From Methylorubrum populi (GTDB taxonomy: Bacteria; Pseudomonadota; Alphaproteobacteria; Rhizobiales; Beijerinckiaceae): 41,417 nucleotides of DNA. A model generated the notes under the pieces. That model was not told the DNA's origin, did not search any database, and saw nothing but the letters and a program-made list of their open reading frames with translations. The stretch's first letter is position 1. Each line of letters starts with the position of its first letter. Made by a program: the position numbers and the translations under genes. Location: the NCBI RefSeq assembly GCF_002355515.1, contig NZ_AP014813.1, forward strand, positions 1 through 41,417. Reading direction: 5' to 3'. Shown one piece after another: positions 8,752 through 14,795 of the stretch.

Positions 8752-9495
8752 CTAAGAAAGTGATCGCAAAGCCCTTGTGGTTATTCGCTTCGTCCGCGTA
8801 TCAGCGGGAGCCATATCCTTCCATCTTGAACACAAATCCTTGACCCACCCAGGGTTATCCTTGGCGGCGTCGTTGAGCCAATTTGCTACCGAGTCTTGTG
8901 CGTACTTCTCTGCTTCGAGACGCATCGGCTCTAGGATTGGAAGGCCAAGCGATGGATTGCTCCGCAGATCAGCAATGTGCTTGCACCAGACACCGCGGGG
9001 GCGCAGGGCTTCGACCGCAAATCTGCGAATGTTTACGTCGTTATCATGCGTCCACGTCGAAAGAATACCGATCGAAGCATCCAGATCGGATACAAGTATC
9101 GGCCGAACAGCGAGCCAAGCCCATTCCCGCACACCAAAATGTAAATCAGCGGCAAATGGGCGAACCATTGCGACAACCTGGTCAGAAGATGAGCGAGCGT
9201 GATGATGCGCCAGCCCAAATACCGAAAGACCGCGAACTGTATCGCTTGCGTGACTTGAAAGGAGCTCAAGGAGTTCAGCGCCACCATAGTTAAGGAGCGC
9301 TTCTCCATACAGACTCATCTTGCGCGAGATACCCTCGCGACTGAAGTCCGGAGACCGGAAATCAGGAACGATCGCCTTGAGGAGAATATCGAAGTCGATT
9401 TTCAGAATTTCGGCGAGGGTGCTAGAAGGAACTTCTCCGGACGATAAGGAGGCGATTCGTGCGGTGTCGATCCTAGCCTGCATATCGCCGCCCAT
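8752..9495 (-). CDS. AlkC/AlkD-like HEAT-repeat DNA alkylation repair protein
   Basis: 247 residues of helical HEAT-like repeats. HFGVREWAWLAVRP (119-132), RRFAVEALRPRGVW (157-170) and SVANWLNDAAKDNP (202-215) are the strongest family markers; the last closely resembles the VANHLNDIAKDHP type segment of AlkC proteins. The family excises N3- and N7-alkylated bases without flipping them out of the helix. It is the first gene of the biosynthetic operon. AlkD-family glycosylases occur as self-resistance genes in clusters for DNA-alkylating products (YtkR2 for yatakemycin is known). Start is uncertain: ATG 9495 or ATG 9483, neither with a strong ribosome site. Catalytic residues were not verified by alignment. 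Confidence 0.75.
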   Translation of the reverse strand: MGGDMQARIDTARIASLSSGEVPSSTLAEILKIDFDILLKAIVPDFRSPDFSREGISRKMSLYGEALLNYGGAELLELLSSHASDTVRGLSVFGLAHHHARSSSDQVVAMVRPFAADLHFGVREWAWLAVRPILVSDLDASIGILSTWTHDNDVNIRRFAVEALRPRGVWCKHIADLRSNPSLGLPILEPMRLEAEKYAQDSVANWLNDAAKDNPGWVKDLCSRWKDMAPADTRTKRITTRALRSLS

Positions 9496-9584
9496 TTGGC
9501 ATAGCGATGAAGCCCACGCCCGTAAGGTTCATAACCGCCCCCCAGACACTCATGCCGTCGTAAAGGCAATGGATACAGGAACCA

Positions 9585-9613
9585 TAGCTATTAGCGTTTG
9601 TGCGGCGTGTCAA
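9585..9613 (-). promoter_or_regulatory. Predicted sigma70-type promoter of the cargo operon
   Basis: On the minus strand a perfect TTGACA (9613-9608) is followed after 17 bases by TAGCTA (9590-9585). Transcription would start near 9578, about 80 bases before the first gene. It is the best match in the divergent space 9496-9830; the minus-10 is imperfect. Confidence 0.45.
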
Positions 9614-9747
9614 TGTGCGCGGTAGCGTTGCACCGCGGCCCCCGCCAAATGCATGGCGTGCTACGCAAGAGGTTGTAAGGAAGAGATAAAATAGGCTTTC
9701 CCGTGTGGAGCGAAATGGCGCTACGACTTCTGTCGAAGTAGTGGAAC

Positions 9748-9764
9748 TTTTGCGCGACGCAAAA
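9748..9764. promoter_or_regulatory. 17-bp palindrome upstream of the Rrf2 gene, candidate operator
   Basis: TTTTGCG-CGA-CGCAAAA, with perfect 7-base arms, lies 67 bases before the regulator start in the divergent intergenic region. A TAAAAT hexamer at 9687-9692 is the best plus-strand minus-10 candidate. Binding by the Rrf2 protein is inference. Confidence 0.4.
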
Positions 9765-9783
9765 CGGGACCGCGGAGCTCGAA

Positions 9784-9808
9784 GTCGCCCCAGATGAGAG
9801 GGGGCGAC
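9784..9808 (+). promoter_or_regulatory. Leader hairpin of the Rrf2 gene
   Basis: GTCGCCCC (9784-9791) and GGGGCGAC (9801-9808) form a perfect 8-bp stem with a 9-base loop, ending 22 bases before the start codon. No T-run follows, so it is not an intrinsic terminator. It could affect mRNA stability or serve as a second operator. Confidence 0.35.
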
Positions 9809-9830
9809 GCCCCTTGTTGAGGAACATCAG

Positions 9831-10322
9831 ATGCCTGACGGTCTAGGTAATAAGGGAGTGGACCAGAGGTTTGCGGTTGCAGTTCATGCTATGTGCGTCC
9901 TGTCCTACCATAGCCCAGAGCTGTCAAATGCGTCGTTTGTAGGCGACAGCATTTCAGTGAACCCACTTATAGCGAAGCGAATTATCGGCTCGATGGTGAA
10001 GGCTGGCCTCGCGGAAGCCGTCTTGGGCGCCAGAGGCGGATATCGTTTGGCGAGGTCGGCGGATCAGGTTTCGCTTTGGGACATATACCATGCGGTTCAG
10101 GGGAATGGTCCATTCCGAAGCCGATACGGAATGCCCGAGTCGAACTGCGATGAAGGTCGTGCCATCGACCGGGTTGTCTTCGATCTTTACGAAGATCTGG
10201 ATCAAGAGATCGAACGGCGACTTAGCCAGATAACCTTAGCTCAAATATTGCTGGCGGCGGAGCGCGTTGAGCGCATACCGCTCGATGCGATACAGGTCGG
10301 TGCCTTCTCGACCCAAGCGTGA
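9831..10322 (+). CDS. Rrf2-family transcriptional regulator
   Basis: 163 residues with an N-terminal winged helix: RFAVAVHAMCVLSYH, then IAKRIIGSMVKAGLAEAVLGARGGYRLA, the Rrf2 recognition helix and GGY(R/K)L wing. The Fe-S ligands of IscR/NsrR are not present; only Cys22 and one Cys in SNCDEG are found, so it resembles the cluster-free members that sense ligands or thiol state. GAGGA eight bases before ATG 9831 is a good ribosome site. It is transcribed away from the cargo operon and probably controls it. The IS element begins four bases after its stop codon. Confidence 0.85.
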   Translation: MPDGLGNKGVDQRFAVAVHAMCVLSYHSPELSNASFVGDSISVNPLIAKRIIGSMVKAGLAEAVLGARGGYRLARSADQVSLWDIYHAVQGNGPFRSRYGMPESNCDEGRAIDRVVFDLYEDLDQEIERRLSQITLAQILLAAERVERIPLDAIQVGAFSTQA

Positions 10323-10326
10323 CTAG

Positions 10327-11943
10327 CCTGTCTTATTCACGAGGGCAGTGGATCTGTGGTGGCGAGCGTAGCGTAAGGCATTGATAGGGCTTAGGGATTG
10401 GGTGCTGACACCAACCTTTTTCACCTGATCGAGCCCGCCATGCCCGCCATGTCCGATCCTACGGTGCTCCCGTTCGCGTTTCCATCCGTGAGAGCCAAGA
10501 AGCTCACAGCTGCCTTCGATGGCGGACGCCTGTCCTCGGACGGCGGTGTCCTGCTGCTGGCCCAGGCCGCCCGACGGTTGGGCATCGCCGAGAAGCTCGC
10601 TGCGGTGATCCCGGACCGGCGCGATCCGAGCCGGATCGTGCATCCGCTTCCCGAGATCCTTCTGGCGCGCATCCTGGCCATCGCCTGCGGTTACGAGGAC
10701 GCCGACGACCTCGACCACCTGCGCGCCGATCCTGCGTTCAAGCTCGCCTGTGGGCGGCTGCCCGAGAGCGGCGTCGACCTGATGAGCCAGCCCACTGTCT
10801 CGCGGCTGGAGAACACCCCCGGCCTGCGCGACCTGATCCGGCTCGGGCGGGTGCTGGTCGACCTGTACTGCGCCAGCTATGCCACGCCGCCCGAGGCCGT
10901 CACGCTGGATATCGACGACACCTGCGACGTGGTCCATGGCCAGCAGCAACTCTCGCTGTTCAACGCCCACCACGATGCGCGCTGCTTTCTCCCCATCCAC
11001 GTCTACGACACTGCCACCTCACGCCCGGTGGCGATGATCCTGCGTCCAGGTAAGACGCCCTCTGGCCGCGAGGTCCGAGGCCATCTGCGCCGCCTCGTCC
11101 GAGCGATCCGCCATCACTGGCCCAAGACCGCGATCACCATCCGGGGCGACGGCCATTACGGGCGGCCCGAGGCCATGAACTGGTGCGAAGACAACGGCGT
11201 CGCTTACGTCTTCGGCCTGACCGGCACGAAGGCGCTGGCCGCCAAGGTCGAGGATATCGCCGATACCATCCGGGTGGTGCGGGCCATCGGCGACAAGGAT
11301 GCGGTGCGCGGCTTTGCCGAGACCACGCACGCGGCCAAGTCCTGGCGGCAGCAACGCCGCGTCGCCGCCCGCATCGAGGCGACCCGCCTTGGTCTCGATA
11401 TCCGCTACGTGGTCACGAACATCGCCACCGGCACGCCCGAATGGCTCTACGCCGAGCTGTACTGCGCCCGCGGACAGGCCGAGAACTTGATCAAGCTCCA
11501 CAAGGGCCAGCTCGCCTCCGACCGTACCTCGTGCCGGAACCCCGCCGCCAACCAGATGCGGCTCGTCCTGCACACCGCTGCCTATTGGCTGATGCTCACC
11601 GTGCGCGAGGCCGTCCCGACCGCGCACCGCCTCGCCAGGGCCGAGTTTGCAACAATCCGCCTCCGGCTGCTCAAGCTCGGAACCCGTATCCGCGAGACCG
11701 CTGCCCGCGTCCGCCTCGCCTTCGCCGCCGCCTGTCCAGAAGCCGACCTGATCCGCCACCTTGCGACTGCGCTCGCCCCGGCACCGGCCTGAACGACGGG
11801 GCTGCGACGCCCCAACGAACCCGCTCCCGTCCCTCCATCGCCGACCGAACAATCCCGATCCACACGCGTCAGAACAGACGAGCGATCGCGCGCGCCATCA
11901 GCCCAAAACGCAGCGTACGCCGATGCCCGATGAATAAGACGGG
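10327..11943 (+). mobile_element. Complete IS1380-family insertion sequence (1617 bp)
   Basis: The left end CCTGTCTTATTCA (10327-10339) and the reverse complement of the right end, CCCGTCTTATTCA, are terminal inverted repeats of the IS1380 type. Both sides are flanked by CTAG (10323-10326 and 11944-11947), a 4-bp target duplication. It holds a single transposase gene. Intact ends plus a perfect duplication mean a recent, simple insertion just behind the regulator gene. Confidence 0.9.
10440..11792 (+). CDS. IS1380-family transposase
   Basis: About 450 residues from ATG 10440; the frame is open back to a TTG at 10398, and ATG 10449 is also possible. FDGGRLSSDGGVLLLAQA, DLMSQPTVSRLEN, the first acidic catalytic site in LDIDDTCDVVHG, and the later ITIRGDGHYGRPE and CRGQAENLIKLHKGQL segments follow the DDE pattern of IS1380/ISEcp1 transposases. 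The reading frame is full length, so the element is probably still active. Confidence 0.9.
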   Translation: MPAMSDPTVLPFAFPSVRAKKLTAAFDGGRLSSDGGVLLLAQAARRLGIAEKLAAVIPDRRDPSRIVHPLPEILLARILAIACGYEDADDLDHLRADPAFKLACGRLPESGVDLMSQPTVSRLENTPGLRDLIRLGRVLVDLYCASYATPPEAVTLDIDDTCDVVHGQQQLSLFNAHHDARCFLPIHVYDTATSRPVAMILRPGKTPSGREVRGHLRRLVRAIRHHWPKTAITIRGDGHYGRPEAMNWCEDNGVAYVFGLTGTKALAAKVEDIADTIRVVRAIGDKDAVRGFAETTHAAKSWRQQRRVAARIEATRLGLDIRYVVTNIATGTPEWLYAELYCARGQAENLIKLHKGQLASDRTSCRNPAANQMRLVLHTAAYWLMLTVREAVPTAHRLARAEFATIRLRLLKLGTRIRETAARVRLAFAAACPEADLIRHLATALAPAPA

Positions 11944-11999
11944 CTAGGCATTTGCTCGCGGCAATGGCGTAAGCGGGGCGGGGCTTGACGCTTCCAATC

Positions 12000-12014
12000 C
12001 TTGCACGGTGCAAG
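12000..12014. promoter_or_regulatory. Palindromic operator site 1 (candidate KorB site)
   Basis: CTTGCAC-G-GTGCAAG, perfect 7-base arms. First of ten dispersed copies. It lies upstream of the folded RNA and the small gene at 12287. Assignment to KorB is inferred from the korB gene at 38145. Confidence 0.7.
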
Positions 12015-12092
12015 ACTAGCGGCCCGATCCGCTTGCGTGCAGGCTTTGGTATGGTACTGGTTAGGAGCCTGCGGAGACGTGGGTGGAGGCGT

Positions 12093-12203
12093 GGAAACCT
12101 TCTGAAACGAGAGCCGGTCCTAGCTCATAGACCGGGTGGCGGACGTTTATGTCCAAGGCCGCCCGGCCCAAAGGCGTTCGCGCCTGTCTCGTTTCAGGTT
12201 TCC
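12093..12203 (+). ncRNA. Candidate four-way-junction structured RNA
   Basis: A closing helix pairs GGAAAC (12093-12098) with GTTTCC (12198-12203) and CTGAAACGAGA (12102-12112) with TCTCGTTTCAG (12187-12197): 17 perfect base pairs with a 3-base bulge. Inside are three further helices: CCGGTC/GACCGG (12114-12119, 12130-12135), a helix near 12136-12163 that includes GGAC/GTCC (12141-12144, 12151-12154), and AGGCG-TTCG-CGCCT (12172-12185), which has a UUCG tetraloop. I do not recognise it as a named family. It could be a riboswitch-like leader of the 59-residue protein or an independent RNA. The strand is inferred from the downstream gene and the UUCG loop. Confidence 0.55.
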
Positions 12204-12216
12204 AACACCCGGTTGA

Positions 12217-12267
12217 TGGCCGGCACGCTTCCGTTTTCGGAGTGTGCCGCCGGCTGTCTTGCAGCCG
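12217..12267 (+). promoter_or_regulatory. Two further hairpins before the small gene
   Basis: A long imperfect stem pairs 12217-12233 with 12237-12254 around a TTTT loop, and CGGCTG/CAGCCG (about 12251-12267) forms a second stem with loop TCTTG. No T-run follows. Together with the upstream RNA they make 11944-12286 almost entirely structured; no protein gene is seen there. Confidence 0.4.
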
Positions 12268-12286
12268 CCAATTTGTGGAGCCGGGG

Positions 12287-12466
12287 ATGGATAATGCTCA
12301 CGGGAATCCGGTTGAACGAGCATTGATTCTCATGCGTCAAGCGGCTGAATTGTTAGACTCAAGTCCCGTAGCCGAGGCTCCGGAGCATCTGAGATTGGCG
12401 ATCGAGACCGCTGAGAAAATGTGCTCGCCCGAAGCTCTGCCCGATAGGGACAGGAGGTCTACCTAG
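12287..12466 (+). CDS. Small hypothetical protein, paralogue of the gene crossing the window ends
   Basis: 59 residues from ATG 12287, with GGAGCCGGGG just upstream. ALILMRQAAELL and LRLAIETAEKMCSP align with the 65-residue protein encoded at 112..41332. Both look like short two-helix proteins. Function is unknown. Its last four bases overlap the end of the convergent relaxase gene. The two paralogues face away from the transfer and control regions and bracket the cargo, so they may mark the original backbone site where the cargo entered. The preceding 110 bases fold strongly. Confidence 0.6.
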   Translation: MDNAHGNPVERALILMRQAAELLDSSPVAEAPEHLRLAIETAEKMCSPEALPDRDRRST

Positions 12467-13563
12467 CGCTGTCGCTTTGGCCCAGGCGAACTAGAGGCGA
12501 TCTCGGGGTTGAGGCTCTGGGCTGGCGTTTGATTTCGGAAGGCATTCGGAATTTTTGTCGGGGCAGAAGGGACGGGACGTGCTTCCTGGTCGTGCCTTTG
12601 GTCGAGCACCCTGCGCAGCTCAAGGGTCATCGCCTGCCGTCGAGTCAGCGGTACGGGCATATCTGCTACATATCGCCGAATGTCGCGCGCGAGCTGGCGA
12701 TCGGCGGCATCCCCCCGAATCAGTATGTCGGCATGGGAGAGGTAGGCGCGGCGAATGGATTCCTGCCGGTTCTGAATGTCTCGACTCCAATCACGAGGTT
12801 GCGACGGCTTCGGCCCGCTTGCCTCCCGTTCCACGTCCTCGCGCTCAGCTCGGCGCACACGCGGCTCCTGGCCGCGCTGTTCGCTTCGCTGGAGAGCGGA
12901 AGGTCGGTTTTTACGAATGGCCCCCCGCGCCTGACGCGGCGTAGCCTCCGCTTCGACGCCAAGGCGCCGCAGCTCGCGCGCGAACCGCTCCCGCCATTGC
13001 TGTAGATCGGCAGGGCCGGGAGCGAGGCGTCGGCCGTCTCGCCCTACGGCGCGCACCGTAATATGGACGTGCGGGTGTCCCGTGTCGTCGTGACGGGCCA
13101 TCAGCCAATCATGCGTGCCGGCGAAGGTTTCACGCGCCCAGGTTCGCGCTGCTGCCTCGACACGATCGGGCGGGGTGCCAGGGGGCATCGACAAGATGAA
13201 GGCGACGCTCTGCGTTGCGTTCGGTGTCGATCGTCCGCGAGACTCGGCCGCATTCGCCAGCAGCCAGTCGTCATGGAGCGCGCGAAGCCGCGCCCGGTCG
13301 GAGATCTTCTCGCCGTCCTGCGTCTCGGCTTGAAGGCGCCCGTTGCGGGTGATGTAGTCGAGATGCGCTTTGAGGTGCGTCGGGCCGCCGCGCGAGCGCC
13401 CCGTCAGTTTGACCATCGCCTCTGGCGCGCGCGCCACAATCCGGCCGAGGCGGGCCTTGGCGGCGGCCGAGAGTGCGCGAGGGGAGGGGGCTTGGTTGAG
13501 CTTCGCGTCACCGCCCTTCACCGTGACGGGTAGGCGCCAGACGTGATCCTCTGCGTTCGCCAT
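12463..13563 (-). CDS. Relaxase/mobilisation nuclease, VirD2/MOBP-like
   Basis: 366 residues. HLDYITRNGR (near 67-76) is the relaxase segment that carries the catalytic tyrosine in this family, and HDDTGHPHVHITVR (near 160) is the HxDxxHPHxH metal-binding motif III. The C-terminal third is rich in Arg, Gln and Pro and probably disordered, as in VirD2-like proteins with a transfer signal. The enzyme nicks oriT and is led through the VirB/VirD4 channel covalently bound to DNA. It is 14 bases downstream of the LPD7-like gene, which in many relatives is fused to the relaxase. The candidate oriT is far away, beside mobC. Confidence 0.88.
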   Translation of the reverse strand: MANAEDHVWRLPVTVKGGDAKLNQAPSPRALSAAAKARLGRIVARAPEAMVKLTGRSRGGPTHLKAHLDYITRNGRLQAETQDGEKISDRARLRALHDDWLLANAAESRGRSTPNATQSVAFILSMPPGTPPDRVEAAARTWARETFAGTHDWLMARHDDTGHPHVHITVRAVGRDGRRLAPGPADLQQWRERFARELRRLGVEAEATPRQARGAIRKNRPSALQRSEQRGQEPRVRRAEREDVEREASGPKPSQPRDWSRDIQNRQESIRRAYLSHADILIRGDAADRQLARDIRRYVADMPVPLTRRQAMTLELRRVLDQRHDQEARPVPSAPTKIPNAFRNQTPAQSLNPEIASSSPGPKRQR

Positions 13564-13577
13564 GTAGCTCGCCTATC

Positions 13578-14537
13578 TCACCGGCCGAGGGTCCGGCGTG
13601 GAGCCTCCGGCTCGATCCGGCGACCGGCCGGTGTTGGTACTGGCGCCGGAGCGCGTGTTGGCTCGGGAGTGGTTGCGGCTCGCTTCATCTCGGCGGACAG
13701 CACGGTCGGGCCTTCCGCCCGTTCCTTCTTCACCAGCTCGGTGCCGACGAACGCCTTGATTTCGGTCTTGGCCTCGGTGTTGAGGCGGTTCATTTGCCGG
13801 TCGATCTTCTCCGAAAGTGCAGCCAGCATGACCCGCCCATCCGCCGATAGCTCCTTCTGCGCCTCGCGGATCGTGCGGCGGTTGTCCGCGATCGTCGGCT
13901 GTGCGGGTTCGCCCGGCTGCTTCTCGCGAGCCTCACGCTCGTGCTGCGCTGCTGGGGCCGGCTTGCCGGCAGCACGGTCCTCCCGCGCTTCCTCCCGCGC
14001 CACGGCGCGGACCTCGTTCGCCTGGCGGCGCTCACCGGCGCGTCGATCGGCTTCCTGCCGGTCGAGATCGCTGGGGGTGTAGCCGCGGCCTTCCAGCCCA
14101 CGCACAGTCGCCTCGATCCAAGCTTCGCGCTTGAACTCGGCTGAACCGCGAATTTCTAACGAGTGCCACCCGCGCGCCTCCGCGATTTCCAGCATGGCGC
14201 GCACCGTGTTCAGGTCTTCGCGCTTCGAGCTGATCGACGTATCGGTCGCGCGCATGGCGAGCGCCTTGCGCTGATAGTCATCGAAATAGCGGCGTTCCCT
14301 ACCCCGATCCTCGACGTAGTACGCTTTGGCGATGGCCTCGGGTTCTGTGGTGTAGGGCGCCGCTGCCTTGCCCGGAGCCGAGCCGGACGGTCTTGCACCC
14401 TGCAAATCACGATCGGGGGGCGGGGGTACGGCCTCTATCGAGTTGGTCGGACGCAATGCGTTCCGGGCGCTGTCAGCGAGAGCCATAGCGAACTCCACCT
14501 GTTGGCGGTTGGTCGGGGAGGGATGAAGAGGCGCCAT
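13578..14537 (-). CDS. LPD7-domain-like relaxase accessory protein
   Basis: 319 residues. The centre (about 85-165), with KAYYVEDRGRERRYFDDY, IEATVRGLEGRGYTP and a WHSLEIRGS segment, resembles the large polyvalent protein-associated domain LPD7 often attached to MobA/VirD2 relaxases. The rest is charged and rich in Ala, Glu, Arg and Pro. Here it is a separate gene between eexN and the relaxase. ATG 14537 follows the eexN stop by three bases; ATG 14486 has the better ribosome site (GGTGGAG). A degenerate operator-like palindrome (13 of 15 bases) lies inside at 14392-14406. Probable role: relaxosome assembly. Confidence 0.6.
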   Translation of the reverse strand: MAPLHPSPTNRQQVEFAMALADSARNALRPTNSIEAVPPPPDRDLQGARPSGSAPGKAAAPYTTEPEAIAKAYYVEDRGRERRYFDDYQRKALAMRATDTSISSKREDLNTVRAMLEIAEARGWHSLEIRGSAEFKREAWIEATVRGLEGRGYTPSDLDRQEADRRAGERRQANEVRAVAREEAREDRAAGKPAPAAQHEREAREKQPGEPAQPTIADNRRTIREAQKELSADGRVMLAALSEKIDRQMNRLNTEAKTEIKAFVGTELVKKERAEGPTVLSAEMKRAATTPEPTRAPAPVPTPAGRRIEPEAPRRTLGR

Positions 14538-14540
14538 CGG

Positions 14541-14795
14541 TCATCCGCCGTGCGCCTTGGCTTGCTCAATGAGATTGTCGATCGACTGCTTGCGGGTGAA
14601 GTCGCTCAGCCCATCCTTGGCGTTGGCGCATTCGGGACCGGCTTGCGTTCCCGCCGTGCAACTCGCCAGCACTGTGCGAGCTTCATCCGGATGCGCCGCG
14701 AAGAACTCGGCACTGCGCGGGTCACGGTCGCAGCCGGTAAGAATGGTGAGGGCGACGAATAGCATCGTGGGGGGCAGGGTCGATCGGGCATTCAT
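14541..14795 (-). CDS. EexN-like entry-exclusion lipoprotein
   Basis: 84 residues. A signal peptide ends at the lipobox LTGC, followed by DRDPRSAEFFAAHPDEARTV and a Cys pair in CTAGTQAGPECANA, the pattern of EexN/TrbK-type exclusion lipoproteins that stop uptake of a plasmid already present. Start overlaps the virD4 stop by four bases. Oddity: the last 13 residues, IDNLIEQAKAHGG, are almost identical to the C-terminus of the VirB5-like protein (IDNLIQQAKAHGG), though the rest of the two proteins is unrelated. Confidence 0.7.
   Translation of the reverse strand: MNARSTLPPTMLFVALTILTGCDRDPRSAEFFAAHPDEARTVLASCTAGTQAGPECANAKDGLSDFTRKQSIDNLIEQAKAHGG

Noticed and set aside
9473..9553. 26-residue frame as leader peptide of the cargo operon
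   Set aside because: No ribosome site, and it overlaps the start of the repair gene in another frame. Probably chance.
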